Shown here: piece after piece, positions 29,109-37,784 of the stretch
Layout of the letters: each line of letters opens with the position of its first letter
Position numbering within the stretch: position 1 is the first letter of the stretch
From: Pseudomonas sp. VD-NE ins
Lineage (GTDB): Bacteria > Pseudomonadota > Gammaproteobacteria > Pseudomonadales > Pseudomonadaceae
Length of the DNA: 64,000 bases
NCBI RefSeq assembly: GCF_031882575.1
Contig: NZ_CP134772.1
Coordinates: 3,801,001 to 3,865,000 of the forward strand
Direction: 5' to 3'
Program-made: the position numbers and the translations under genes
The notes under the pieces: model-generated
Told to the model about the DNA's origin: nothing
Databases searched by the model: none
The model's input: only the letters and a program-made list of their open reading frames with translations

Positions 29109-30767
29109 ATGGCTTTGGGCAACGGACTGCGTTTACCGTCCATCACTCCTACCCGACTGGTGCTGCTGTTTTCCCTGGCGCTGGTGGCGTTGTACAACCT
29201 GGCGACCTGGAAGGCGCTGGGCACACTGATCACCCTGCAAGGCGTGCACAAACTGGCGTTTTTCGCCTCGTTCGGGCTGTTTTTGTGGGCCGCGATCACT
29301 CTGCTGCTGACCTTGGTGTCGTTCCGCTGGACACTGAAACCGGTGCTCACCGTGGTCGCCCTGCTCTCGGCCTGCGCCGCGTATTTCATGAACGAATACG
29401 GCATCACCATCGACACGGTGATGATCCAGAATGTCTTCGAAACCAACCCCGCCGAAGCCACCGCGCTGTTCAACGGCAAGCTGCTGGCTTACCTGCTGTT
29501 GCTCGGCGTACTGCCGGCGGCGTTGATCTGGCGTTGGCCGGTCAGTTATCGGCCGTTCTTTCGCGGTCTGCTCACCAAGGTGCTGGTGATCATCGCCTGT
29601 GTGCTGGTGATCGCCGCGTCAGTGGGCACCTTCTATTCGACCTACGCGCCGATCTTCCGCGAAGAAGACAAGCTCACTCACTTCATCAACCCGACCAACT
29701 ACATCTACGCGATCAGCAAGTACACCAAGCAACGCCTGGGCATCAAAAAGCACTTCGTGGTGCAGGCCATCGGCGAAGACGCAGTGATGAGCGCCAAGGC
29801 GGCCAGCCGCGAGAAGAAATCGCTGATGGTGTTTGTGGTCGGCGAAACCGCCCGCGCCGACCACTTTTCGCTGAACGGCTATGAACGCGAGACCAATCCC
29901 GAACTGAGCAAACTCGACATTCTCAATTTCACCCAGGTGCACTCTTGCGGCACATCGACGGCGGTGTCGGTGCCGTGCATGTTCTCGATGTTCCCGCGTG
30001 AGGATTACAGCGACAAGAAAGGCAAAACCTACGAAGGCCTGCTCGACATTCTCCAGCGCGCCGGCGTGCAAGTGCTGTGGCTGGACAACAACAGCGACTG
30101 CAAAGGCACCTGTCTGCGCGTGCCGCATCGCGATATTTCGAAGAACCAGCCGGGGCCATTCTGCGACGGCAACAACTGCCTCGACGAAGCCCTGCTGGCG
30201 GATCTGCAAAGCTACATCGACAGCCTCAAGGGCCACGCGATCATTGTCCTGCATGCGGACGGCAGCCACGGCCCCGAGTACTACGAGCGCTATCCGAAAG
30301 ACATGGAGCGCTTCAAACCGATCTGCCACACCAATCAACTGGGCAGTTGCAGCCGCGATGAACTGGTGAATGTCTACGACAACACCATCCTCTACACCGA
30401 CCATTTCCTCGCCAAGGTCATCGAATTGCTCAAGCGCAATCAGGACTCGCTGGACACCTCGATGGTGTACGTCTCCGACCACGGCGAATCATTGGGCGAA
30501 AACGGCTTGTACCTGCATGCGGCGCCGTATGCCCTGGCACCGGAAGCGCAGACCCATGTACCGATGGTGATGTGGTTCGGCAATGGCACGCTCGCCAGTG
30601 AGGGGATTGATCGCGGCTGCCTGCAAGGCAAGACCGGGCAGACGGATCTGAGCCACGACAACCTGTTTCACTCGGTGCTGGGGTTGTTTGAGGTGAAGAC
30701 CTCGCTGTATCAGCCGGGGCTGGATATTTTCCATGGGTGCCGGCCTTCAATGACGGCCACGAATTAA
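29109..30767 (+). CDS. eptA: Lipid A phosphoethanolamine transferase, EptA type
   Basis: This 552-residue protein has five N-terminal membrane segments (residues ~12-160, e.g. LVLLFSLALVALYNLA, AITLLLTLVSF) and a periplasmic sulfatase-fold domain. Motifs are VVGETARADHFSLNGYER, HSCGTSTAVSVPCMFS (catalytic Thr at 282/284), DNNSDCKGTC, and YVSDHGESLGENGLYLH with the zinc-binding Asp-His. It transfers phosphoethanolamine to lipid A and lowers its negative charge; in other bacteria this gives resistance to cationic peptides and polymyxin. I chose the ATG at 29109 because GAGG lies 10 bases upstream; the frame stays open further upstream, but those residues look non-coding. No dgkA or two-component pair adjoins it. 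Confidence 0.9.
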   Translation: MALGNGLRLPSITPTRLVLLFSLALVALYNLATWKALGTLITLQGVHKLAFFASFGLFLWAAITLLLTLVSFRWTLKPVLTVVALLSACAAYFMNEYGITIDTVMIQNVFETNPAEATALFNGKLLAYLLLLGVLPAALIWRWPVSYRPFFRGLLTKVLVIIACVLVIAASVGTFYSTYAPIFREEDKLTHFINPTNYIYAISKYTKQRLGIKKHFVVQAIGEDAVMSAKAASREKKSLMVFVVGETARADHFSLNGYERETNPELSKLDILNFTQVHSCGTSTAVSVPCMFSMFPREDYSDKKGKTYEGLLDILQRAGVQVLWLDNNSDCKGTCLRVPHRDISKNQPGPFCDGNNCLDEALLADLQSYIDSLKGHAIIVLHADGSHGPEYYERYPKDMERFKPICHTNQLGSCSRDELVNVYDNTILYTDHFLAKVIELLKRNQDSLDTSMVYVSDHGESLGENGLYLHAAPYALAPEAQTHVPMVMWFGNGTLASEGIDRGCLQGKTGQTDLSHDNLFHSVLGLFEVKTSLYQPGLDIFHGCRPSMTATN

Positions 30768-30784
30768 CCAAACACTGAAGATCC

Positions 30785-30877
30785 CTGTGGGAGCTGGCTT
30801 GCCAGCGATAAGGCCGGCACATCCGGCATCTGTGTTGACTGACAAGCCGCCATCGCTGGCAAGCCAGCTCCCACAGG
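30785..30877. repeat. REP doublet (TGTGGGAGCTGGC type)
   Basis: CTGTGGGAGCTGGCTTGCCA-GCGAT and ATCGCTGGCAAGCCAGCTCCCACAG form an inverted pair across 43 bases. It separates the convergent eptA and DUF971 genes and may end both transcripts. Confidence 0.9.
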
Positions 30878-30890
30878 GTAAACGGTGCTC

Positions 30891-31169
30891 TCAGGGGGTG
30901 AGATTTGCCAGATAGGCCCACGGGTAAATGCCGCGCTGGTGGCCGTCGCTGAACACCAGTTGCACGCCGTAGCCCTGCGGGTTGAGTTCGATCAGCCGTA
31001 CGCGTTCATCGACCATGGGTGTCAGGCCTTTCAGGCGAAACGCGCGGCATTGCGAGCACGGGCACTGGCGGCGCAATTCGGCGTGGTTGAGCTGTTGTTC
31101 GCGGCCGTCCGGCCAGCTCAAGCGTAAGGTGCCTTCGTTTTGCGAATTCCCCACCGATAGCGGACTCAT
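30891..31169 (-). CDS. DUF971 (GBBH-like N-terminal) domain protein
   Basis: This 92-residue protein is essentially one DUF971 domain: LRLSWPDGREQQLNHAELR, then the putative metal site CPCSQCRAF, and the closing VFSDGHQRGIYPWAYL. DUF971 domains occur alone or fused to iron-sulfur assembly ATPases and to gamma-butyrobetaine hydroxylase, where they bind zinc. It is the last gene of the transporter/redox cluster and overlaps the HEAT-repeat gene by 4 bases. That setting suggests a role in maturing or handling the Fe-S or substrate step, not in carnitine metabolism (inference). Confidence 0.88.
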   Translation of the reverse strand: MSPLSVGNSQNEGTLRLSWPDGREQQLNHAELRRQCPCSQCRAFRLKGLTPMVDERVRLIELNPQGYGVQLVFSDGHQRGIYPWAYLANLTP

Positions 31170-32128
31170 TGCAACTGACTCAAGGCGATGCGCACGGCTT
31201 TGCGCACTTCCGGGTCGCCGTCGTCCTGCGTGGCCTGCAACGCGGCCACGGCACTGCGATCATTCAACTCGCCCAAGGCCAGCGCGGCTTCCTTGCGCAG
31301 GTTGCTGATGCGATGACCGAGGGTGTCGATCAGGGCGTCCAGCGCCGGGGCAAATTGCAAACGGCCGAGACTGCGGGTGGCGCGCAGGCGCACTTGCCAG
31401 TAATCGTCGCTCAAGGCTTCGACCAGCGCAGGGCCGGCGTCGCGGTGGCCGACTTTGCCCAACGTCGTTGCGGCTTCTTCGCGCACTTGCCAGGCGTTGT
31501 CCTGTAAAGCCTGGCGCAGGGCCGGGAGGACTTCGGTGCCGGAGGCCAGGCCCAAAGCCCCAGTGGCGGCGCGGCGGACCTCGGTGTCCGGATCGTCGCT
31601 GGCCAATCGCGCCAAAGCAGGCAGCGCGTCGAGCTGCTTGAGCCAGCCGAGCACGCCGACGGCTTCACGGCGGACATTGGCGTCGGCATCGTTCAGCGCA
31701 GAGACAGCAGCAGGCGCAGCATCGGCGAAACGCAGTTCACGCAAGGCACGGAACGCGGCGATGCGCACGCTGACGTCGGCGTGATCGGTCCACGGCAGAA
31801 TCACCCGCCCAGCCGCTTCAGTCTTGAGCAGACTCAGGCTTTGTGCGGCGGCAGATTGCACGGCGGGCGCCGGATCAGTCAGCGCCTCGCACAAGGCCTG
31901 CACGACCTCTGAATCTTCCCAGGCCTCCAGCAAACGCGCGGCTTCAGCGCGGACGTCTTCAGCAGGATCCTGGCCGAGGCGATCAACCAGCCAGAGCAAG
32001 CCATCCGGCTCCTCCAGATCCGCCAGATCGATCAGCGCAATGCGTCGCACGCCGGCGTCTTCGGCAGTCAGGCGCGGTTGCAGATCGAGAATGTCTTGGT
32101 TATCGGTCACAGCAAAAATAGGGGTCAT
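31166..32128 (-). CDS. HEAT-repeat protein
   Basis: This 320-residue protein is built of about eight HEAT/PBS-type helical repeats throughout, each ~31 residues with the recurrent A-x-x-AL-x-x-L pattern (for example DPDTEVRRAATGALGLASG, VREEAATTLGKVGHRDAGPA, LRKEAALALGELNDRSAVAA). It has no catalytic motif, signal peptide or Cys pair. Such repeats form a curved scaffold that binds another protein; related repeats occur in phycobilin lyases and in proteins that assist redox enzymes. It overlaps the ATPase gene upstream and the DUF971 gene downstream by 4 bases each, so it is made together with the transporter. Confidence 0.9.
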   Translation of the reverse strand: MTPIFAVTDNQDILDLQPRLTAEDAGVRRIALIDLADLEEPDGLLWLVDRLGQDPAEDVRAEAARLLEAWEDSEVVQALCEALTDPAPAVQSAAAQSLSLLKTEAAGRVILPWTDHADVSVRIAAFRALRELRFADAAPAAVSALNDADANVRREAVGVLGWLKQLDALPALARLASDDPDTEVRRAATGALGLASGTEVLPALRQALQDNAWQVREEAATTLGKVGHRDAGPALVEALSDDYWQVRLRATRSLGRLQFAPALDALIDTLGHRISNLRKEAALALGELNDRSAVAALQATQDDGDPEVRKAVRIALSQLQ

Positions 32129-32973
32129 AGGGCAAATCGCGGCAAAGGGTTTTCAGGAGGCAGGCCGAGCGGATTGAGGCGCGGCAGCGGTCGGTTATCG
32201 TCGTGGCGCAGCAGGTCGAGGCAGTGGCGTTTGAGGCGCGAGAATTCAGGACTGGTGACCAGTTCGCTGGTGCGTGGCCGGGCGAAATCCAGACGCAAGT
32301 CTTCGATGACTCGCCCCGGTCGCGCGCTCATCACCAGCAAGCGGTCGGCGAGGAACAACGCCTCGTCGATGTCGTGAGTGACGAACACCACCGTGGTGCG
32401 GATGCGCGTCCAGATGTCCAGCAGCAGCTCTTGCATGTTCAAACGGGTGAGTGCATCCAGCGCGCCGAACGGCTCGTCCATCAGCAACAGGCGCGGGCGA
32501 TTGACCAGCACACGGGCGATCTCGACGCGTTGCTGCATACCGCCGGAAAGCTGATCGGGCCAGCGCTCGGCAAAGCCTTCGAGGCCGACCAGCTTGAGGA
32601 TGTCATCGGCGGCGCGGTGGCGCTCAGCCTTGCCGATGCCGCGCATCTTCAGGCCGAAGGCGACGTTGTCACGCACCGTGCGCCACGGAAACAGCGTGTG
32701 GTGCTGGAACACCATGCCACGTTGCGGCGACGGACCGGATACCGCCGCGCCATCGACTTCAAGGCTGCCGGTGTGAGCACTCAGATGCCCGGCCAGAGCG
32801 CCGAGCAGGGTCGACTTGCCGCAACCGGACGGGCCGAGAATGCAGACGAACTGGCCCGGTTCAATCTGGCAATCGAGCTCGCGCACGGCCTCGAACGCTT
32901 CACGCCCTGCGCCGAGGACGATGGACAATTGGCGGATGTCGATCCGCCCTTCCGGGGTTTGCATCACGCTCAT
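32125..32973 (-). CDS. ABC transporter ATP-binding protein, NitT/TauT family
   Basis: This 282-residue ATPase has Walker A GPSGCGKST (~47-55), Q-loop VFQHHTLFPW, signature LSGGMQQRVEIAR, Walker B LLLMDEPFGALD and switch His FVTHDIDEA. That set is typical of SsuB/TauB-type importers of sulfonates, taurine or nitrate. The C-terminal ~45 residues (PRLNPLGLPPENPLPRFAL) are longer than usual. The start is ATG 32973, overlapping the permease stop by 1 base; a longer frame upstream lies over the permease gene and is spurious. It energises import with the permease and binding protein of this cluster. Confidence 0.9.
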   Translation of the reverse strand: MSVMQTPEGRIDIRQLSIVLGAGREAFEAVRELDCQIEPGQFVCILGPSGCGKSTLLGALAGHLSAHTGSLEVDGAAVSGPSPQRGMVFQHHTLFPWRTVRDNVAFGLKMRGIGKAERHRAADDILKLVGLEGFAERWPDQLSGGMQQRVEIARVLVNRPRLLLMDEPFGALDALTRLNMQELLLDIWTRIRTTVVFVTHDIDEALFLADRLLVMSARPGRVIEDLRLDFARPRTSELVTSPEFSRLKRHCLDLLRHDDNRPLPRLNPLGLPPENPLPRFAL

Positions 32974-33752
32974 CAGGCTTTTCCTCGCGGTCGATGCCAA
33001 GGCGTGAACAACCCGCCCAGTCGTTTGATCAGCAGACTGCTGCCCATGCCCAGCACGCCGATCAGCAACATGCCGACGACGATGTCGGCGTAGTTCTGGA
33101 TCGTGTAGGACTCCCAGGTGTAGTAACCGATGCCGAACTGGCCGGAGATCATTTCCGCTGTCACCAGGCAGAACCAAGACGTGCCCATGCCGATCGCCAG
33201 GCCGGTGATGATGCTCGGTGCTGCGCCGGGCAAAATCACTTCCAGCAGGATCGCCCGGCGCCCTGCCCCGAGGCTTTTCGCCGAGGCGATCAGGCGTGGG
33301 TCGACGCCTTCGACGCCGTGCACGGTGTTGAGCAGGATTGGGAACAGCGCGCCGGTGAAGGTGATGAAAACCATCGACAGTTCGGAGGATGGGAACATCA
33401 GGATTGCCAGCGGGATCCATGCGACGGCGGGGATCGGGCGCAGGACTTCCAGCGGTGGCAGCAGCAGGTCTTCGGCCCATTTCGAGCGGCCGATGGCTAG
33501 ACCGAGGGCGATGCCGATGATTAGTGCCGCGAGGTAGCCGGCGAAGACGCGGCTGAGGCTGGCGGTCAGGTGTTGCAGGAGCTTGCCTGAGTCGCCGAGG
33601 CCCAGCGCTGCTTCGATGACGGCCAAGGGTGTTGGCACGTTGGCGAAGGTGACGAGGCCGAGGTTCCAGTGGTGACTGGCGGCGAGTTGCCAGAACAGCA
33701 GGCAGAGCAGCAAGGATGAGGCTCTTGATGTCCAGCGGATGGGTGTTTTCAT
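32973..33752 (-). CDS. ABC transporter permease, NitT/TauT family
   Basis: This 259-residue inner-membrane permease has about six hydrophobic segments (SLLLCLLFWQLAAS, YLAALIIGIALGLAIG, AVAWIPLAILMFPS and so on). The cytoplasmic EAA-type loop LLEVILPGAAPSIITGLAIG is where it contacts the ATPase. The start is MKTPIRW at 33752; no strong ribosome site is visible, and a GTG or upstream ATG remains possible. It is followed without a gap by the ATPase gene. A 372-base repeat element separates it from the binding-protein gene upstream. Confidence 0.88.
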   Translation of the reverse strand: MKTPIRWTSRASSLLLCLLFWQLAASHHWNLGLVTFANVPTPLAVIEAALGLGDSGKLLQHLTASLSRVFAGYLAALIIGIALGLAIGRSKWAEDLLLPPLEVLRPIPAVAWIPLAILMFPSSELSMVFITFTGALFPILLNTVHGVEGVDPRLIASAKSLGAGRRAILLEVILPGAAPSIITGLAIGMGTSWFCLVTAEMISGQFGIGYYTWESYTIQNYADIVVGMLLIGVLGMGSSLLIKRLGGLFTPWHRPRGKA

Positions 33753-33796
33753 GGGGCGGGTTTCCAGTTCTGGATCTGTGTTGTGGCTGAGATTTA

Positions 33797-34110
33797 CCCC
33801 CCTCACCCCAGCCCTCTCCCCCCAAGGGGGGCGAGGGGGAAAGGGAGCCGATCTTCATGGTTTTCAAAACTGAGTTCGGCTGAAAAGTGAGCCGATCTCT
33901 GAGCCTTTCAAAACCTGAGTTCAGCTCGAAAGGGAGCCGATCTCCATACTTTTCAAAACCTGAGTTCGGCTCGAAAGGGAGCAGATCTCCATGCTTTTCA
34001 AAACCTGAGTTCGACTCGGTATTTCAGGTCGGCGTAGCGAGCTCAAACACCGCGGTCAGTCCCCTCTCCCTCTGGGCGGTCCGACGTTTCGGGAGGGCTA
34101 GGGTGAGGGG
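33797..34110. repeat. Repeat element bounded by CCCCTCACCC inverted ends
   Basis: The gap between the binding-protein and permease genes is filled by an element whose ends mirror each other: CCCCTCACCCCAGCCCTCTC on the left and GGGAGGGCTAGGGTGAGGGG on the right. Inside are four 45-base tandem units, and near the right end is CACCGCGGTCAGTCCCCTCTC, shared with the element at 40709. No transposase is present, so it looks like a non-autonomous mobile element (inference). I see no gene in it; the open frame over the tandem units is a by-product of a 45-base period being a multiple of three. Confidence 0.7.
33839..34017. repeat. Four 45-bp tandem repeats, each a potential hairpin
   Basis: Units begin near 33839, 33882, 33928 and 33973. 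The best unit reads GAGCCGA, 25 bases, TCGGCTC, so each copy has short inverted ends that could pair. Copies differ by a few bases, and the fourth has lost the pairing (GAGCAGA/TCGACTC). They are contiguous, unlike CRISPR repeats. Confidence 0.85.
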
Positions 34111-34124
34111 CTCTTGATCTTCAA

Positions 34125-35528
34125 CTAGCGGGCAGCAACGGCTTGGGCAGTGGCATCGCTAAAATCGAAAACCTTGCCACCCTGCGCCGAGGCATATTGC
34201 TGAGCCTGCCCCTTGAGCAAAAACGCACTCAACCGTCCCTTCGCATCACTGGCAAACCACGCCTGCTCAGCCAACAACTTGATCCCGCTGTCACTGGCCT
34301 GCGCATACACCGCCCGAATGTTTTTGCCTTCCTGCTTCAAAGCCACCAGCGCGGTGAACGCTTCTTTCGCAGACGCGTACTGGCGCACCTTGTCCTCACC
34401 GCGCACCCAGATTTCCGCGACGTGGCTGAAGTCAGTGATCGCTTTACCCGTCGCCGCATCCGTAGCCTTCAGCGGCGTCTGCGCGTAGTTGGCCAACTGC
34501 ACCGTGTAATCCAGACCCGACGCCTTGAACGCCGCACGAATGAACTGATCGTCAATAAACGTATTCAGATCGAGCCCACGATCAGCCTTCTTCAGCAGCT
34601 TCAACGTATCGATAGCCGTGCCGACTGCCTGACGATATTCCGGCTTCCAGCTCAGGTCGCGGGTCTGCACGCCGAGCGGGCCGTGGAACAGATAATTCAC
34701 CTCGGCATCGACACCGGTAACTTTGGCGATCAGCTCGCTGTACTTCTCAGGCTCGGCGGCGAGCAATTGATTGGCCTCGATACTGGCGCGCAGGTACGCG
34801 ACAACAATCTCCGGATACTTCTTCGCATACGCCTGATCCACCAGCGCACCATGGAACGTCGGCGCATTGGCCTGGGCACCGTCATAAATCTTGCGGGCGA
34901 AACCCCGGCTCGGGAACAGTTCGGCGAACGGCACAAAATCGGCGTGGGCGTCGATCTTGCCGGCCTGCAACGCGGAGCCGGCAACCTCTGGCGGCTGGGC
35001 GATGATGTTCACATCCTTGAGCGGATCCCAACCCTGCGCCGCCACCGCGCGCAGCAACATGCCGTGGGCCGTCGAAGCGAATGGCACAGAAATGGTTTTG
35101 CCCTTGAGCTCGCTCAGCGACTGCACGCCCGACGCGCTCGGCACGACGATGCCGTTGCCGCTGCCCTTGATGCTCCCCGACAACACGCTGATGAACAGGC
35201 TGTGTTTGCCGGCGGTTTCGAACGCCACACCGTTGAACGCGCCGGGGAAATCGGCCATGGCGCCGAAGTCGAGTTTGCCCGCAACCATCTCGTTGGTCAG
35301 CGGCGCGCCACTGGTGAAGTTCTTCCACTGCACGTCGTACTTCGCGTCTTTGTAGGCGCCGTCGTGGGGCAGGTATTTGTCGAGCAGACCGAGTTCACGA
35401 ATCAACAAGCCGCCGGCGGCGCAGTTGATGGTGGTGTCCTGGGTGCCGATGGCGATGCGGATGGTTTCGGCCGAGGCCGACAAGGTGAACGAAGCCAGTA
35501 CCAGACCGGCGATTGCTGCACGCAACAT
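34125..35528 (-). CDS. ABC transporter substrate-binding protein (long NitT/TauT type)
   Basis: This 467-residue periplasmic protein has the signal peptide MLRAAIAGLVLASFTLSASA and mature start ETIRIAIGTQDTTINCAAGG. The binding-protein fold follows, with GKLDFGAMADFPG (the Gly-x-x-Asp loop of nitrate/sulfonate binders) and AGKIDAHADFVPF. It is ~130 residues longer than typical SsuA/TauA proteins; the extra C-terminal part (DFSHVAEIWVRGEDKVRQY...) may shape a special ligand site. The ATG at 35528 has GAGGGG upstream. It lies between the ferredoxin and permease genes of the same strand. The ligand is unknown; an organosulfur compound would fit the AprAB-like partners (inference). Confidence 0.88.
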   Translation of the reverse strand: MLRAAIAGLVLASFTLSASAETIRIAIGTQDTTINCAAGGLLIRELGLLDKYLPHDGAYKDAKYDVQWKNFTSGAPLTNEMVAGKLDFGAMADFPGAFNGVAFETAGKHSLFISVLSGSIKGSGNGIVVPSASGVQSLSELKGKTISVPFASTAHGMLLRAVAAQGWDPLKDVNIIAQPPEVAGSALQAGKIDAHADFVPFAELFPSRGFARKIYDGAQANAPTFHGALVDQAYAKKYPEIVVAYLRASIEANQLLAAEPEKYSELIAKVTGVDAEVNYLFHGPLGVQTRDLSWKPEYRQAVGTAIDTLKLLKKADRGLDLNTFIDDQFIRAAFKASGLDYTVQLANYAQTPLKATDAATGKAITDFSHVAEIWVRGEDKVRQYASAKEAFTALVALKQEGKNIRAVYAQASDSGIKLLAEQAWFASDAKGRLSAFLLKGQAQQYASAQGGKVFDFSDATAQAVAAR

Positions 35529-35651
35529 GAGTGTTTCCCCTCGAATCATTTATTTGAGTTCGTCTCCGCCGCGATCAGGGCGCGGTGGGAAACGAGGGGT
35601 TTTCGGTGAATCCAGCGTCCGGGGTTCACCGGATGGCTTTGCGGTATCTGG

Positions 35652-35773
35652 GCCGGCCTCTTCGCTGGCAAGCCAGCTCCCACAGGGATTTGCGGTGGGA
35701 CCTAAATTTTGCAAACACCCGAGAAACCTGTGGGAGCTGCGGTGCGACGATTCGACTTGCCAGCGATGAGGCC
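35652..35773. repeat. REP doublet with one chimeric arm
   Basis: The left arm CGCTGGCAAGCCAGCTCCCACAG is the common type. The right arm reads GTGGGAGCTG, then CGGTGCGACGATTCGA, then CTTGCCAGCG: the usual arm interrupted by a 16-base piece that belongs to another repeat type. It lies between the ferredoxin and binding-protein genes. Confidence 0.8.
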
Positions 35774-35780
35774 CTTTTAA

Positions 35781-36026
35781 TCAACGCAATAAATAGGGGA
35801 TGTCGACCTTGACGGCACCGGTCGGGCAGTCCTTCTCGCACGGCATGCAGTACCAGCATTCATCGAACGCCATATAGGCCTTCTGCGTCGCCGGGTTGAT
35901 CGCCAGCAAGTCCATCGGGCAAACGTCGACACACACGGTGCAGCCCTTTTCGGCGATGCATTTGTCCTCGTCCACGGTGACGGGGGCGTTGGAGCGGAAG
36001 AAGATTTCCTGAGCTTGATAGGCCAT
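35781..36026 (-). CDS. Two-[4Fe-4S] ferredoxin, AprB-like
   Basis: This 81-residue protein has two Cys sets for [4Fe-4S] clusters: CIAEKGCTVCVDVCP (residues 23-37) and CWYCMPCEKDCP (57-68). The spacing of the first set with its EKGC insert and the WYC in the second resemble the beta subunit of APS reductase rather than a plain bacterial ferredoxin. It probably passes electrons to or from the flavoprotein encoded 27 bases upstream. It has no signal peptide, so the pair is cytosolic. Confidence 0.92.
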   Translation of the reverse strand: MAYQAQEIFFRSNAPVTVDEDKCIAEKGCTVCVDVCPMDLLAINPATQKAYMAFDECWYCMPCEKDCPTGAVKVDIPYLLR

Positions 36027-36053
36027 GGTCCGGACTCTCTTTTTAGGGGTGCA

Positions 36054-37784
36054 TCAAGCGGCGAAAGCGCCGACCCGCAAGCGGTCGTAAGCCTGCATTT
36101 CTTCGGCGTCGAGCGGGATGATGTAAGGCTCGACGGCTTTCTTGAAACTGGTCATCTGGCCGTCATCGCCCTTCTTCAGGTGGCAATGGCAGAACCACTC
36201 GCTGTCGTTGCGCTGCGGGTGATCGACGCGATAGTGGTACAGACCCCAGCGGCTTTCGGCGCGGAACAACGAGGCGCGGGCGGCCATTTCGGCGCAGTCG
36301 CGGATCACGCTGGTTTCCATCGCGCGCATCAATTCGTGGGCGTTGTTGGCCTTCATCTGCTCGAGATCGCGTTCGATGTCGCTGAAGCGTTGCAGACCGA
36401 TCTGCATCTTCTTGGTGACTTTCGGCGGTTGCAGGTAATCGTTGACGAAGCGCCGCAGCTTGTACTCGACCTGCGCCGGCGGCAGGCCGTGTTCGCGATC
36501 CAGCGGTGCGTAGACCCGGGCCTTTTCCTTTTCTATCTGCGCGGCATCCAGCGCAGAAAACTCGCGGCCGGCGACAAAATCGGCGGCGTTGTGTCCGGCA
36601 AACCAGCCGTAGGTGAACGCGCCAAGCATGTAGTTGTGCGGCACGGCGGCCATGTCGCCCGCCGAATACAAACCTTTCACCGAAGTCTCGGCGCGTTCGT
36701 TGACCCACACACCGGACGCCGAGTGACCGCTGCAAAAACCGATTTCGGAAATGTGCATTTCGACCATTTGCGTGCGGTAATCGGTGCCGCGATTGGCGTG
36801 GAATTGGCCGCGACTCGGGCGCTCGTTGCTGTGCAGGATTTCCTCGATGTTCTGGATGGTTTCTTCCGCGAGGTGATCAAGTTTGAGAAACACCGGGCCG
36901 TTGCCGCTCTCCAGTTCCTGGTGGAACTCCCACATCATCTGCCCGCTCCAGTAGTCGCACTCGATGAAGCGTTCGCCCTTGTTGTTGGCGGTGTAGCCAC
37001 CCAGCGGGCCGGTGACGTAGGCGCAGGCCGGGCCGTTGTAATCCTTGATCAGCGGGTTGATCTGGAAGCATTCGAGGTTGGCCAGTTCGGCGCCGGCGTG
37101 ATAAGCCATCGCGTAGCCGTCGCCGGCGTTGGTCGGGTTTTCGTAAGTGCCCATCAGGTATCCCGACGACGGCAAACCGAGGCGCCCCGCCGCGCCGCAG
37201 GCGAGGATTACCGCTTTGGCCTTGATCACATGAAAATCAGCGGTGCGGCAATCGAAGCCCATCACACCGTTGACGGTGCCCTCCTCGTCAGTCAGCAACC
37301 GCGTGCAAACGAGGCGATTGGTGATACTCACCCGGGCGCGTTTCAACTGGCGATAAAGAACCTTTTTGATGTCGTGCCCTTCCGGCATCGGCAGCACGTA
37401 GGCGCCCATGTGGTGGACCTTTTTCACCGCGTAATCGCCGGTTTCGTCTTTCTCGAACTTCACGCCCCAGCGGTCGAGTTGCTCGATGGTTTCGAAACTG
37501 TGGGTGGCATAGGCGTAAACGGCGGCCTGATTGACGATGCCGTCGTTGGCGATGGTAATTTCCTTGGTGTACTGCTCGGGCGTCGAGTGGCCGGGAATGA
37601 TCGCGTTGTTCAGGCCGTCCATGCCCATGCTGATCGCACCGCTGCGTTTGACGTTGGCCTTGTCGACCAGCAACACGCGCAAGTCGCGGTTTTTTTCCTT
37701 GGCCTTGATCGCGGCCATCGGGCCTGCGGTGCCGCCGCCAATGACGACGATGTCGTATTCCTGTTCGAGAACGTTGCGGGTCAT
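36054..37784 (-). CDS. FAD-dependent oxidoreductase, AprA/fumarate-reductase-like
   Basis: This 576-residue flavoprotein has the FAD-binding start YDIVVIGGGTAGPMAAIKA, then DKANVKRSGAISMGMDGLNN, GAAGRLGLPSSGYLMG, and the second FAD contact GLYSAGDMAAVP near residue 390. The C-terminal helical part (LRRFVNDYLQPPKVTKK, ETSVIRDCAEMAARASLFRAESRWG) is the fumarate-reductase/APS-reductase layout. No Sec/Tat signal is present. With the AprB-like ferredoxin next door it would form a cytosolic alpha-beta oxidoreductase acting on whatever the adjoining ABC system imports. Assignment as true APS reductase is not justified: sulfate-reduction partners are absent. Its ATG overlaps the GntR regulator stop by 4 bases. 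Confidence 0.88.
   Translation of the reverse strand: MTRNVLEQEYDIVVIGGGTAGPMAAIKAKEKNRDLRVLLVDKANVKRSGAISMGMDGLNNAIIPGHSTPEQYTKEITIANDGIVNQAAVYAYATHSFETIEQLDRWGVKFEKDETGDYAVKKVHHMGAYVLPMPEGHDIKKVLYRQLKRARVSITNRLVCTRLLTDEEGTVNGVMGFDCRTADFHVIKAKAVILACGAAGRLGLPSSGYLMGTYENPTNAGDGYAMAYHAGAELANLECFQINPLIKDYNGPACAYVTGPLGGYTANNKGERFIECDYWSGQMMWEFHQELESGNGPVFLKLDHLAEETIQNIEEILHSNERPSRGQFHANRGTDYRTQMVEMHISEIGFCSGHSASGVWVNERAETSVKGLYSAGDMAAVPHNYMLGAFTYGWFAGHNAADFVAGREFSALDAAQIEKEKARVYAPLDREHGLPPAQVEYKLRRFVNDYLQPPKVTKKMQIGLQRFSDIERDLEQMKANNAHELMRAMETSVIRDCAEMAARASLFRAESRWGLYHYRVDHPQRNDSEWFCHCHLKKGDDGQMTSFKKAVEPYIIPLDAEEMQAYDRLRVGAFAA

Noticed and set aside
33839..34017. CRISPR array
   Set aside because: The 45-base units touch each other with no spacers, and no cas genes are nearby.
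33887..34117. 76-codon frame with repeated SKPEFGSKGSRSP peptide
   Set aside because: The periodic peptide arises because the DNA repeat is 45 bases long; it has no ribosome site and no gene-like context.
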